From Hofstenia miamia (Eukaryota; Xenacoelomorpha; Acoela), in NCBI GenBank assembly GCA_004352715.1, contig SCFE01000085.1, positions 1,314,347 to 1,378,346 on the forward strand: a DNA stretch of 64,000 bases. Reading direction: 5' to 3'. How positions within the stretch are numbered: position 1 is the first letter of the stretch; each line of letters opens with the position of its first letter. Made by a program: the position numbers and the translations under genes. Under the pieces are notes generated by a model. It saw nothing but the letters and a program-made list of their open reading frames with translations. It did not search any database and was not told where the DNA came from. Positions 34,456-46,617 of the stretch are shown piece by piece.

Positions 34456-35045
34456 CAGTATTCTCTGAAATTCAATGTAAGTACTAATAAATAGTTTCAA
34501 TGAATGTTTATATATTTGGATTTGAACTTTTACTAAGCACATAGTTTTGATTATATTTGCTTAATATGAAGTTCGTAGTCAAATTATATCAAGATTAACA
34601 TTGAAATTTCCCATCAAATCAAATCAAATCAAATTAATGGACTGTTACTATTTGATATCAATCAAATAAACAGGAATGTATTGTTGATATCAACAGTATT
34701 ACATTTTTGGCTACAATAAATTCTTTACTTTCAATAATAAAACGTCTTAATTTCCAAGCTCATGTGCTGAAGCAAGCACAAATTATAATAATAACTAATG
34801 CAATCTTGATTTCACTGCATCAGAACATTATTTTATTAAATATTTATCCTAAATTGTTCGATCCTACCAAATCCAGTAGGTTCGTTTGTAACGCAGGAAT
34901 TTTGTATGAATTATCTTAACAATTATTACCCAATCAATTCTTAACTATGTAAAATTGTTTTGCATCATACATTATAGAGATGCTTGATAATACTGCACAA
35001 TACATTTAAAACGAAGTTGTCTGGCATATGATAGTTATACGAAGC
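34456..35045. other. AT-rich stretch with (ATCAA)n
   Basis: A short ATCAA-repeat lies at 34613-34635. No gene is seen. Confidence 0.4.
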
Positions 35046-35046
35046 C

Positions 35047-36064
35047 TCTATATATATATATATANNNNNNNNNNNNNNNNNNNNNNNNNNNNNNNNNNNN
35101 NNNNNNNNNNNNNNNNNNNNNNNNNNNNNNNNNNNNNNNNNNNNNNNNNNNNNNNNNNNNNNNNNNNNNNNNNNNNNNNNNNNNNNNNNNNNNNNNNNNN
35201 NNNNNNNNNNNNNNNNNNNNNNNNNNNNNNNNNNNNNNNNNNNNNNNNNNNNNNNNNNNNNNNNNNNNNNNNNNNNNNNNNNNNNNNNNNNNNNNNNNNN
35301 NNNNNNNNNNNNNNNNNNNNNNNNNNNNNNNNNNNNNNNNNNNNNNNNNNNNNNNNNNNNNNNNNNNNNNNNNNNNNNNNNNNNNNNNNNNNNNNNNNNN
35401 NNNNNNNNNNNNNNNNNNNNNNNNNNNNNNNNNNNNNNNNNNNNNNNNNNNNNNNNNNNNNNNNNNNNNNNNNNNNNNNNNNNNNNNNNNNNNNNNNNNN
35501 NNNNNNNNNNNNNNNNNNNNNNNNNNNNNNNNNNNNNNNNNNNNNNNNNNNNNNNNNNNNNNNNNNNNNNNNNNNNNNNNNNNNNNNNNNNNNNNNNNNN
35601 NNNNNNNNNNNNNNNNNNNNNNNNNNNNNNNNNNNNNNNNNNNNNNNNNNNNNNNNNNNNNNNNNNNNNNNNNNNNNNNNNNNNNNNNNNNNNNNNNNNN
35701 NNNNNNNNNNNNNNNNNNNNNNNNNNNNNNNNNNNNNNNNNNNNNNNNNNNNNNNNNNNNNNNNNNNNNNNNNNNNNNNNNNNNNNNNNNNNNNNNNNNN
35801 NNNNNNNNNNNNNNNNNNNNNNNNNNNNNNNNNNNNNNNNNNNNNNNNNNNNNNNNNNNNNNNNNNNNNNNNNNNNNNNNNNNNNNNNNNNNNNNNNNNN
35901 NNNNNNNNNNNNNNNNNNNNNNNNNNNNNNNNNNNNNNNNNNNNNNNNNNNNNNNNNNNNNNNNNNNNNNNNNNNNNNNNNNNNNNNNNNNNNNNNNNNN
36001 NNNNNNNNNNNNNNNNNNNNNNNNNNNNNNNNNNNNNNNNNNNNNNNNNNNNNNNNNNNNNNNN
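35047..36064. other. (TA)n tract and assembly gap (1000 N)
   Basis: A TA tract runs into N at 35065-36064, a conventional unknown-length gap. Confidence 0.97.
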
Positions 36065-36586
36065 CAGAGACTGCAACCCAGACTTACCATTGATTGTTGC
36101 AGTGGTGTAGTCCTATTTTGTTAACAATGGGGTCTTAATAAACCAAAAATTTTGAAACCTCATTCTCGCCATAAAATGCTTATACACACCCTTCTATTCA
36201 GTTTGAACTAAAGAACCACTGTAAAACAAAATAACCAAATTAGCAATTCAAATGTAATTATTTGCGATCTCTCGTAGCTTCGGTTTGACAAGTCTTTTTT
36301 GACTATCAACAGTTGAATGGTGTCTAAGCAACCGAATCCTCTAAAAACTCAACCGACTACATTTTCCTTACTAAGGCAATATAGAAGACGCTTTATAATA
36401 CAGCCATTGTCATATCCAATTATTTCAATTGATTTGAGTTGTCGCAAAAATCTTAAAAATTTTCAAATTTGTAAAATGCAATTTACACACAGCGTTAAAT
36501 TAAAGACGCTAACGACTACCGAGAGCAAACATGGATCGGGAGGAAATTTAATTGGTCCCGCAAGCCTCTAATAGAAATGGCCCAGA

Positions 36587-36724
36587 ATGGAGGTTATTGA
36601 TCAAAGCGGACGGGTGAGACGTAATTGCTTCGCAGCAATTAACTGTACGGGGCAAGAACAAAAACCAACTTTTCTCTGCAAAGCATTAAACATTGTTCGC
36701 TGCAGTGACAACTACAAGAAATAA
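36587..36724 (+). CDS. Hypothetical 45-residue Cys-containing reading frame
   Basis: An ATG at 36587 opens 45 codons to a TAA at 36722, with four Cys and the segment RRNCFAAINCTGQEQKPTF. It is in frame with the upstream 84-codon open stretch 36317-36571, separated only by tandem TAA TAG, so it could be the tail of one longer broken frame. The local sequence is CpG-richer than its surroundings. The Cys spacing faintly recalls the start of a THAP finger but lacks the downstream residues. No function is assigned. Confidence 0.2.
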   Translation: MEVIDQSGRVRRNCFAAINCTGQEQKPTFLCKALNIVRCSDNYKK

Positions 36725-37163
36725 GCTGTGTAAGATTAGTGTAAGTGAATATAATTAAAGTATTTACTCACTTCATTTGGTTTTTTAATACATACATGAC
36801 CACTGCTACATCTTTTCTCGCATACAAATAGAAGCAATTCGTAACAAACAGATCAATGAGCCCACACGCAAGTTTTATTAAATAAATCAAACAAATAAAA
36901 TGGACAGCATTTCAAAAAGCACAATTAAAAATGTGAAACATATGTCGCTTGTAAGACGACTCAGCAATTTCGAGAAAACATTTCTTAAAGCAATAGTAGA
37001 TTTGAGATTCTGGCTATCACTGGATCATAGCAATTTGTAAGTAATTGGCTGTTAACTTTTGAAAATAAAAAATAATATTATGAATTAAGTACATATAATA
37101 ATTAAAATCACTACAATCAGATATAATTTACAAATAGGTTCTACAACTGTAAGCATTACTTAC

Positions 37164-37703
37164 AAAGCCAAACAGAATTTCGCCTGTAGGTAAATCCAAG
37201 TTCTCAAAAGTTTCATAGTTATCCTAAACAATAAAATAACATTAATCTATTTAGCACTATTTAGTAATAATATTTAATGGTTACTAAGGAAAATAAAAAC
37301 ACATTTTAACATTTCTCTCCTGTTCACACATAACATAATAAATAATTATTTCAGTTTCCAATCTGCTGCCACTAATAGATGACAAGGTTTAAAGAAAAAA
37401 ATACAGGATGCATATTTCATTTCATAACTTAATCCATAGTGGTCATAAATACGTGGACGACGATGCAATATACAACTAGACAGAAATTCGTTAGTTGCAC
37501 TTAGCCTAACAAATATATCAATATCTGCGACTGCACCATCCTAAAAATATTAACAGGGGTATTCAAAACGAAAGTAATGAACAATTATTCGCTCATAATT
37601 TAGTATTTGAAAGTAGGAAGTTAACTAAATGTCTTAAACTTGACATTACGTAATCACTGAAACTTACAGTGAATGCCAAATATATAATTTGCAATGAAAG
37701 CAT
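37164..37703 (-). CDS. Candidate small spliced host gene
   Basis: An ATG at 37703 opens a 12-codon exon (37703-37668) reading MLSLQIIYLAFT, which looks like the start of a signal peptide, followed by a consensus donor GTAAGT. An acceptor TATTTTTAG precedes 37540, where an open frame in the same phase begins DGAVADIDIF and runs 64 codons to a TAA at 37346. A second exon-like block, 37223-37164 (60 bases), has acceptor TTGTTTAG and donor GTAAGT and reads DNYETFENLDLPTGEILFGF. It could be joined if a weak donor within the previous exon is used. An AATAAA lies at 36878-36873. The phases agree, but short exons in AT-rich DNA can arise by chance, and I recognise no family. Predicted product if real: a small secreted protein. 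Confidence 0.28.
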
Positions 37704-37704
37704 T

Positions 37705-38438
37705 TTACGTTAATTTATCACTTCATTGTGTTAAGCGAGTAAACTGTGCACACTAACTGATGTCATAACTAAAACAAGGATTTGCAGATTTTATTAACTA
37801 AAAACAAGCAATTAAATCAGAGCTCTCTCAAGAAATACGGCAGTAAAAATATGAGATAGTAAATCTATTAGAATATGCGATTTACAAAAACATTATTTAA
37901 TAAACCCTTATGCCGTCCCAAACCAAAATGACGTAACTTCAATTTTATAATTTTCAGTAAAAAGCTGTTTAAAGCCTATCCAAAAGCATCATCTTTTTCG
38001 AAATTCGTTCTTCTTGCATAAAAGCATATAGGATTTGTAAATACTTCATTCTTTCTCGGACAATAAATTTGTCTATGCTAATGTAGAATAAATATGAGTA
38101 GAGCAAAGATGCAGTTACGTCCTTTTACCTTGGTACAGTAGAATTGCCAATGATTCGATACAAAAGAAAATGTAATTAAAACTATTTTTAGCAGTTTAAC
38201 CATTAATCTTCAACAACCCTGAATATTTATAAGTTTTTAATGAAACAATAAAAATTCTTAAACATTTATAGCTTAAAAACTATTAAACAATGTTTTGATC
38301 ATCCTGGACTTCAAAATGCTATAATATTTTTATTAGCGCTTGTTTTCATAGTTGTTATTAGTAGGGCAATTCAATTGTGACCTTAAAAATACGAATTGTG
38401 ACCTAACAATTGCAAATCTTTAATTCTGATTAGAGAAA
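37705..38438. other. AT-rich stretch, no gene seen
   Basis: Lies between the candidate spliced gene and the hAT transposase. It contains no long open frame. GGGCAATTCAATTGTGACC near 38365 could be a hAT end but has no confirmed partner. Confidence 0.35.
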
Positions 38439-39758
38439 TTATTGAATCACAACAAAGTATTTTACAACATTCTCAGGCAAGAAATTTCTGTCTTTTTCTA
38501 AGAGTTTGCTCAAAATTGAAAAACTTCTCTCAACTGATCCAGATGTTGGTTGACAAAGTTGAAGTTTAGCGTAAGTTTCCGGCTCTATGTCTTGGCGGCT
38601 CATATTTACAATTTCCAGCATGTCATTTTTACAAAGTCTGTTTTGTATATAATCCCTCAAAGCGCATGGATCGTCTTCAAAATTGAGGGCATTTAAGTCA
38701 GAATAGGCTTGAATTATCGAGTAATTTGAACTTTCCAGCTTTTGACATAAATTGAGCAAACCAGAATAACAGCGCGTGATGTCAGCCAGCTCTTTTTCAA
38801 CCAAAAAATTTTGAACAGATCCTTTTGCCTTTGCCACAATACTTCCATCATCGTTGAACCCAGAAACAATTTCTTTGACTTTTATAAATTTTTTTGCGCA
38901 ATATTCAATTGCCATGTACCCCAACGTGTTAGAACGGGACTCGGTGGAGTTCCAATCTCGGCAAACAAGTTTCTTCGCGGCGAATTTTTGACAATTGATC
39001 CTTTGACACTGGCAATTAAATCATCCACTTTAGTAAATTTACCTCTGATCCATTCAGCGCAATTATGAATCAGATGCGCAATACAAAATATGTGAAAAAC
39101 ATTTGAGTATAATGTTTTCAACACTTTCCCTGCTGCGACCATGTATGCTGCCGAATCTGTTAGGAATAGCATAAAATTTTGTCGGGCGCAATTTATGCTC
39201 CGTAGTGCATCGTCCACTGCAGTCACAATAATATTTGTATTGGGAGCACTATCAATGGCCTTGCAGCAAATAACGTAAGTTTCATGTGGTTTTTCGATAT
39301 TTCCAGCCACAATATAGACGTACTTTGTGCCCCTTATTTCGGATTCGTCACAAACAAGAAAAATCCTCTTATCTTTTAAATTTTCGCTGTCAGCCACTTT
39401 TTCCACTTGTCGACGACAGGTGGATTCACTGGGTAATGGATGACCCATTTCAACAAAGTTGTCGCAATTCATGATTATTTACCTTGTACAGCTCGATATT
39501 TGCCCCCATGAACGCCCTTACCACTTTTTCCCTAAAATTCACAATGTTTGGGGGCTGAATGAAAGATTGAATTGATATTTCTGTTGGATTCGAGCTGTGT
39601 TTGTTGGAGGACCTGTGCCGTTCCACAAAATACCGTTTAACATGTTGAACAACCTCATTGCATCGAATACAGTACGATTTCATATTTGGTGAACACTTGA
39701 ACTCCCTTGGAATAATTGCCTTAATTTTGACTTTATCAATTGCAGCAACTTTTGGCAT
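38439..39758 (-). pseudogene. hAT transposase, CGGBP1-like, nearly complete
   Basis: Starts at ATG 39758 (MPKVAAIDKV). A zinc finger follows: YCIRCNEVVQHVKRYFVERH (C-x2-C ... H-x5-H type, near 39670-39610), then the linker NIELYKVNN. A frameshift near 39460 leads to the core (39472-38882): VCDESEIRGTKYVYIVAG, FLTDSAAYMVAAGKVLKTLY, FCIAHLIHNCAEWIRGKF and PVLTRWGTW. A second frameshift near 38920 leads to the C-terminal third, ending SGSVERSFSILSKLLEKDRN, the hAT dimerisation motif, and a stop at 38439. This order matches the CGG-binding-protein-like hAT group. About 440 codons remain with only two frame breaks, so it died recently compared with its neighbours. A second, much more decayed relative is at 55540-55773. 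Confidence 0.92.
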
Positions 39759-39759
39759 C

Positions 39760-40036
39760 TTGATATGTGAAAATGGAAACCAGATAAAGAAAATAAGAAA
39801 TTGAATAGAAGATCTTGGTTACATATAACTTCAAGTTTCTTTGTTAGTTGGTGATCAACATACTTCTTAATCGATGTGGATTTGCCATTGTTTTCCAAAA
39901 TTGCATATAATTCAGAGATTGATTCAATTAAATTCTGGTAAATTGAAGAAGTTTTGATTATACGATTAAGTAAGCATTTGATGGTATCAAGGCTACCTCT
40001 AGCCTTGGATGGTATTAATTTTATACTTTGATTCAC
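39760..40036 (-). other. Open stretch between two elements, unidentified
   Basis: A minus-strand frame of about 90 codons continues into the hAT start region in another frame. Content includes SSIYQNLIESISELYAI. I recognise no domain. It may be flanking sequence of the hAT or the distal part of the Penelope element. Confidence 0.2.
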
Positions 40037-40079
40037 AATATGAATGAAATGGAATGTAAAGATTGGTATTTATTGATTT

Positions 40080-40760
40080 TCAATACATTTTCATTTCGTA
40101 GGAATGGTTATTGTACGTTATTGCAACATCAAAAAAATTTAATTTATTGTTCACCGGGTAGTCAATTCTAAAGTTCTTAAAATTTTGAACATCTTGGTTT
40201 TCGAATACAGTAAAAATGTCATCAACATATCTATGATATGCAATGGGCTTTGTGATTTTTAAGCCATCTATATTCTTTTCGATGATATCCATGGCAAAGG
40301 ATCCCATAGTTGGACCTAGTGGTGATCCCATTGCCATTCTATCTATATGCTCGTAAATAGTTTCATTAAATATAAATTCAATAATTTTCTTAGTGTGTTA
40401 TATGATTGACAGATATTTCATTCACTGGAATTTGACTTGTGATATGGTCTATTGTTTTTTTTACCGGAATGTTTGTAATAACGACTTCACATCAAAGCTT
40501 GCAATAAATTTTCTTTTCTTTTCTTCAAAATCTTCTTTAAGTTTGTCTAAGAAATCAAATGTATCATTCAGATTCATCAAGCTACTTTGATAATGTATAG
40601 GTGTTTAAGTTAATCATTGGCAAAATGGGTCTAAATGGTGAATTTTTGTTACTCTTATGAATTTTAGGTAGACCATACAATCGGATAGGTTGAAATACTG
40701 AACTGTGAAATAGCTTATAAAGTTCAAGTGGTAATTCAATATCATTAACCATTATAAATT
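40080..40760 (-). pseudogene. Penelope-like element reverse transcriptase fragment
   Basis: On the minus strand the order is RLYGLPKIHKSNKNSPFRPI (about 40690-40630), a broken palm with a DVKSL-like segment and IPVKKTIDHIT in shifted frames (about 40500-40400), then in 40337-40080 MAMGSPLGPTMGSFAM, the catalytic YHRYVDDIFTVF, and NKLNFFDVAITY. YGLPKIHK, MGSPLGPT and YVDD in this order are specific for Penelope-like reverse transcriptases. Frameshifts interrupt it, and it stops after the fingers/palm; the thumb and GIY-YIG nuclease are missing here. A separate Penelope copy is at 49.9-53.6 kb on the same strand. Confidence 0.92.
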
Positions 40761-40997
40761 TTAAGATCATTATGAAAACACCAAATACTAAGATTTGTGA
40801 AGCCCTAATTATTAATAACTCAAATAAACAAAGACTATCGAATAAACAAAGAACAACCAACATATTGAATATCTTTTAGTGTATGCATATTTAACAAAAT
40901 TAAATGTCAGTTAATTTTAAATTATATTACAACAAAATTTGTATTGACGATGATTTTAAATCAAAACCGGTCGCATAGTAAAAATCTGAGCACAATA

Positions 40998-41247
40998 TAT
41001 TTATATATATANNNNNNNNNNNNNNNNNNNNNNNNNNNNNNNNNNNNNNNNNNNNNNNNNNNNNNNNNNNNNNNNNNNNNNNNNNNNNNNNNNNNNNNNN
41101 NNNNNNNNNNNNNNNNNNNNNNNNNNNNNNNNNNNNNNNNNNNNNNNNNNNNNNNNNNNNNNNNNNNNNNNNNNNNNNNNNNNNNNNNNNNNNNNNNNNN
41201 NNNNNNNNNNNNNNNNNNNNNNNNNNNNNNNNNNNNNNNNNNNNNNN

Positions 41248-41279
<32 letters not shown>
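40998..41279. repeat. (TA)n tract interrupted by a 236-N gap
   Basis: TA repeats stand on both sides of N 41012-41247, so the gap is probably an unresolved TA microsatellite. Confidence 0.92.
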
Positions 41280-41282
<3 letters not shown>

Positions 41283-41616
41283 CAAAGATATTACTCACAA
41301 GTTATAATGCTTAGCACACCAAGTTACACCACTGTTCTGTTGAATGGAATTGCAAATACTGTGGGATTGTTGTCTAAAGAGGCATGAGTGATGAATATGA
41401 GAGTTGGTCGAGTGAGTCAGCAACCTGCAGACGCATGATTAAAATTTAACACCAGACACCAGAGAATAAAATTAAATACCAGACACCAGAGTATATATTC
41501 CTGCTTTGTGGTAATGATAAGAATTCGTTTCTTTCATATGATTTTAAATAAATATTTTCTACTCATTTCTGAAATATATATATATATATATATATGCCTA
41601 TATATATATATATATA

Positions 41617-42078
41617 CTGGGTGTTCCAAAAGTAACCGAACCAAAAACTTAAATAAAAAATATACATCAAAATTTACAAATGTTTAAATGTCAATTTACA
41701 ACAACCACATGTCATTTCTTCTTTTATGTCATTTTACATTTCTCCTCGTTACTATTAATGTGCGCTTCGGGACCCTCATTATTGAAAATAATTTAAACGA
41801 ACGTATCTTTGTTATTAAGAATGTTGAAGATACAGAACACCTGTACCGAGTAAGTGGACAACCCAATATGCAAAAAATGTGCCTAGCACGGTCAAACAAA
41901 GTCTTTTCGAAAATGAAAAAGACGTGCTAAGGAAACTTGCCAGAAAGTCTGTCGCAGTGCTGTCAAAAGATGTAGTAATTGTATTAAAGTTCAAGAAAAA
42001 CATTAATGCCTATTAAATGTGCTGTTTTCGATGTACAACTTTTATTTAATTTTGCGTTTTGGTTACTTTTGGAACACC

Positions 42079-42081
<3 letters not shown>
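41617..42081 (+). mobile_element. 465-bp mariner-type miniature element
   Basis: Ends CTGGGTGTTCCAAAAGTAAC and, inverted, CAGGGTGTTCCAAAAGTAAC, inserted in a (TA)n tract that supplies the TA target. Near the right end (about 41925-42006, plus strand) a frame reads ETCQKVCRSAVKRCSNCI, matching the C-terminus of the transposase at 48559-48835. The rest of the enzyme has been deleted. Confidence 0.9.
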
Positions 42082-42118
<37 letters not shown>

Positions 42119-42125
<7 letters not shown>

Positions 42126-43790
42126 CATACAATATACTTGCAAAGACTAAATGTACAATACAAATGAAAAGTTTTCTAACAAACAACCATTAAATGCAGC
42201 AAGTGCAAAACGCAAAACTTGAAAAAAAATCTATTTTCCATCGAAATATCTTACAATGAATTATGGGAAGAAAAATTTTCTCAAAAATTTTAAATGCGAA
42301 AAAATGTAAATAGTGCTGAATATATTTAGAATATATACAAAGTGTACACCGCACGGAAATTTACCTTTTGCATCAATAATTAAACATCTGTAGATTCTAC
42401 AGTACATATGAAGTTGAAACTTACTTATTACTGTATACATATTATATTATGTCTACTTCTTAATCTCTTTGTCACACTTATAAAAATCTTATAACCAATG
42501 TGGTTAAGTTCACATGTGCTGGCTGTAAAATGTTTTTACATTTAAATACCAAATGTAGTGGGTTTACGAAGCAATGTATAGACAGTATGGCACAATCCTA
42601 AAAACACTTCTTAACTTTCTGTCCTGATTGTGTTGACTTGAATATTCCAAACAACCTTCAAATAGACATTAATTATAATAGTACCTTTATTTGACATTAA
42701 GAATAACTTATTGAAACTAGATATATCTTTTTCAGTTACAAGTGGTGTCCCACAGGGATCTGACCTTGGACCTTTACTTTTTATTTATTTTATGAATGAT
42801 TTACCTTAACAATATATTGATACAATGCCGCTTCTATTTGCTGATCATACAAAGATAAAAGGTCAAAATTGCACTGATTTACAACCTGTTTTTGTAGTGA
42901 GCACAAGAAAACAGAATTGATTTTAACTTTTGAAAAATTTCAACTATTTACTAAAGAAACTATTATTCAGCTAACTAATGATGCAATATTAGTTTCCTCA
43001 TCTTCTCTTAGCGGTTCGTCGATCCAACATTGAATGTTCTTTTGCTCAAAGACTATTCACGGTAATACTAAGAAATGTTGTGACTTTTACTATTATTTTA
43101 TAAGCAGTCACTTAAGTATGTTTTCACTCATTAGTTTATTTTGAAAAATAATTACACAGAAATTGTCTTTTAGATACCCTTGGGCTATGTGATACTCTAC
43201 ATAGATCTTTTTTCAACTTATATGTTGCTCAGTCTTTCTGTATAATCAGGTCGTGGTAAAAGATATTGGGTAGATAAATATCAAAAGTGTTGGTTACTCT
43301 AGCAAATGTTGGACAGGATTAACTCAAACCTAAATCACTCTTCGCGAGAGGCAATAATAAGTTTTTCTATACCGAATGCAAATCCAAATGTTCTAGAAAG
43401 ATGTGTGCATGTTTGTACATACAATTCAGGAATAATTATAATTGATTTATAAGGAAACAGCCAAATTTAATTCTGCTTCAAAGCAAGGTATATATTATGT
43501 ACGTTTTGCTTCAAGGAAACATTTATATTTTCGGTTATATCTGTGAACAATGTACTTTATTTGGAGTTTCTTTGGTTGGGGTATGTCGTACCCCAATGGT
43601 AGATAACGCAATAATTGTTTCTTGTCGGACTAACCGTTAGGTATCTCGGTGTTAACATTTCAAATAATTTTTTTTGGAGTGAACATATATGAAAGAAATT
43701 GAAATCCTGTAACAAGTCTTTTATTTCTATCGAAGAACTATACCATTCAATACTACCAATTAAAAAATAATATCTATAATACATTGCTTT
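42119..43790 (+). pseudogene. Non-LTR retrotransposon relic (CR1/Jockey type)
   Basis: About 42500-42650 reads VKFTCAGCKMFLHLN then CSGF and FCPDCVD, a PHD-like finger as found in ORF1 of some CR1-group elements. At 42735 the sequence jumps to the reverse transcriptase palm: TSGVPQGSDLGPLLF, a TAA, then MPLLFADHTKIKG. The catalytic FADD box is FADH, so this copy is dead. Near 43635-43760 the thumb follows: RYLGVNISNNFFWSEHI, a stop and KKLKSCNKSF. The endonuclease and most of the polymerase between finger and palm are missing. The 5' part to about 42915 is repeated inverted at 48440-47618. Confidence 0.82.
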
Positions 43791-43929
43791 TAACGACTCT
43801 TCTTTAAGTATCGTTCAGACATACAACTTTGTTCACAATTTTTTAAATTAAAATATTCACAACAAATTTTTTCGCGTTTAAAAGTAACTATTTTCACGTA
43901 CTTTTCGCAAATTACGAAAATCTCCACAA

Positions 43930-43933
<4 letters not shown>

Positions 43934-43992
<59 letters not shown>

Positions 43993-44055
43993 AATATATT
44001 CAAATTTTAAATTAAGGCAGGTGAAGTAGATTTCGGTATTTACGAAAACGACCGC

Positions 44056-44106
<51 letters not shown>
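43934..44106. repeat. Two long (TA)n microsatellites
   Basis: TA tracts at 43934-43987 and 44060-44106 are separated by about 70 unique bases. They stand between the non-LTR relic and segment X'. Confidence 0.95.
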
Positions 44107-44107
<1 letters not shown>

Positions 44108-44154
44108 TAGGATTAGTCTGTATTATACTGTTCTTAATAAGATTAGAAAATTTT

Positions 44155-45985
44155 AAATTTAGGATTCTTATTAAATTTCACAGTCAACTTTTTGCTAAAT
44201 ACTGATATCAACGTCTGCAAATTATTATTGACATATTAGAATGATTTATTTAATTCTTCTGGTAGTTTTATCTTGGGCGTCTTAAAGTGCTTTGCAATGT
44301 GTGTGCTAACCAAGTAAACCCATTCCATAAATGTACAAAAAAAACAAAGAACATTAAGTACAGGAACTATATATTTCTAAAATTGTGAGTTGGATGTACA
44401 GCTGGATGAAAATTTCTGAAATTGTAACAATTTTTCATGATAATAACAATTTGCAACAACAATTGAAAAAAATGACTTTCAACTAATGTGAACCTTAAAA
44501 TTTACTAACTAATGATTAGTTAGGTCGAATTAAAGCATATCAAGGTGATGTAAAGAAATTTTAAATTTTTCATTTGGACTAAAAGTTCTCATAAAAGGTT
44601 GAGATGAAATTTCTTCAAAAATTTGACATAGCAGTATATAAGCTTTATTTGGTTTTCCCGCTGAAAACACTTTTTTTCGATTGAAAAAAATCATTCAAAT
44701 ATACATTGACTTTTTGTTAAATTTTTTCAAGCAACTACAGATAATAGCGCGTATAAAAGGTAAGATTGCTTTCTAATGTAGCACTTTTTAAAGCAGGTGA
44801 GGTCCTAGAAAATGAAATAGATTTTCATGAAAATATTATAAAACCATTATATATTTGCAAGTTTTGCAATATCTACTCATATTTACAAACATTTCAATAA
44901 TGTATATGGTTCTTCACTTTTTATCAGTGCAAAGGTAATTATGTAAATTAGACCAAGCGCCAGTTGTAGTAATGTGAAAAACGCGTACATGTATATATAT
45001 GTACGCTTTGCAACACACATGGAACCATTTAATATACTTACGAGATAAACATGTGATAATATTTAAAATGTTTTCATTAGGAATTAAGTTATATTAATAC
45101 AACAAATATGCAACAACTTTTTAAAAATTTTTCATATGGAAAATGGATGGTGAAATATTTAATGCATGAAAACACATAGATAGTCACAGCAGTGAAAACC
45201 AATATATATGCCGTGAAATATCTTAGCATATAAACTTCTTACAAAAAACAACAAATTATAAATTAAATTTCTTAAGATATATTACTTTACCAACTTGCAT
45301 AAGTATTAAATTTAACACCTGAAATAATCACCTGATGGAAAAACTTCATGACTGACAATCATTGCCATATTCATCATAGAAATAAATATGCAGATGTCAA
45401 GGGGACACTCATCTACCTCAGTTGAATCTTTAATTATCCAAGAGAAATTTTACCGGAAATAATACAATTAGAATACTAAAACTTAACATTACCAACTATT
45501 TCAAATAAAATTTTAAGTTAATTAAAATTATATTTAAATTTATAAGTAAGTTGGCATAAATTCTTTGTCTAATTCAACGATGTACAAAAACTTATATTTT
45601 AGCAAAAACAAAACAAAAATAACTATAAATTTCCCGTCATCTTCATTTACCTAAAGAATATAATGAAATAACCTTAACCTAACAATTGGTTATTTTCTAG
45701 TAACTGTAACCACACTAGATTTTCTAAAACGCACAACAAAATATTTAAGTATAATTTTCAAAAAGAATGACAAATGTAGTCTTTCAAACAAAATTTATGG
45801 AAGGCTTCTTTTGACTGATCAACTACCAATCAGTTCATTGACGTGATCTGCGTCAAGAGAAGTACATGTGATGGCATTGCGTGTATCCCTTGGTGACATT
45901 TCACTTTTATTTTGAGCAGCGGGTATTGCTAACTATGAACGTGCAATTTGAGACATTGTTGGAAGTATAGAAGAGAATGATATCA
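44155..45985 (-). repeat. Segment X', inverted partner of 33.16-34.46 kb
   Basis: Reverse-complement copy of segment X, including the tail of the unidentified coding sequence with the same internal TAG and the same final stop. It contains about 500 extra bases (44580-45110) absent from the other copy. Confidence 0.88.
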
Positions 45986-45989
45986 GAAA

Positions 45990-46617
45990 ATCTTAGCCAC
46001 TTTTCGTTATAACCATAACCGTTCCAGTAGTAATAAAATATAGGGTTGTGTATATACGGGTTTCTAATAATTATCAGTTTTTAATAACTTTTTACACTTT
46101 TCTATTGATTTTGATAAGAAAAAGGCGTTTTATAGAAATTTTGGATTTTACGGCCAGGGGTAAAAAAAACTACGGCCATACATATATAAATAATTATTCA
46201 ATTATACCCCTTTTTCAACTATGTACCAATAGGTTTTTGAGCAATTTTTTGCATTTTTTTATAAAATCTATCTTTTAAGGCTGATCAGCAGACATTTTGC
46301 GTACGTGGATTGTTTTTGAAAGTGTAACATGTGTTATGAAATTTATTCAAATTGTGTAACTTTGGAATTTTAAATTTAAAACTTGTGAATATTAGGCTAT
46401 AAAATATAATGTTTATTATCATTTCTATTCTCTAAATACAATTGATACATTAATACCCATCACCTCAAAACGTGAAGAATAATTGTTTATTTATTTTCAT
46501 AGTGTGATGCAATAATAGCAATGTTTTGCTTAAAAAAATTTTGAGTTAATGTAGAATTTAATATTTCTTCATGTTTTGAAACAAGATGATAAAATTGAAT
46601 GCTAAAATATATATTTC
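45990..46617. other. AT-rich stretch, no gene seen
   Basis: A 76-codon Ile/Phe/Leu-rich open stretch at 46048-46278 looks like a chance translation of T-rich DNA. Confidence 0.4.

Noticed and set aside
36900-37040. 46-codon plus-strand frame beginning MDSISKS with a GTAAGT at its end
   Set aside because: Antisense to the candidate spliced gene's 3' region, with no convincing next exon in phase; likely chance.
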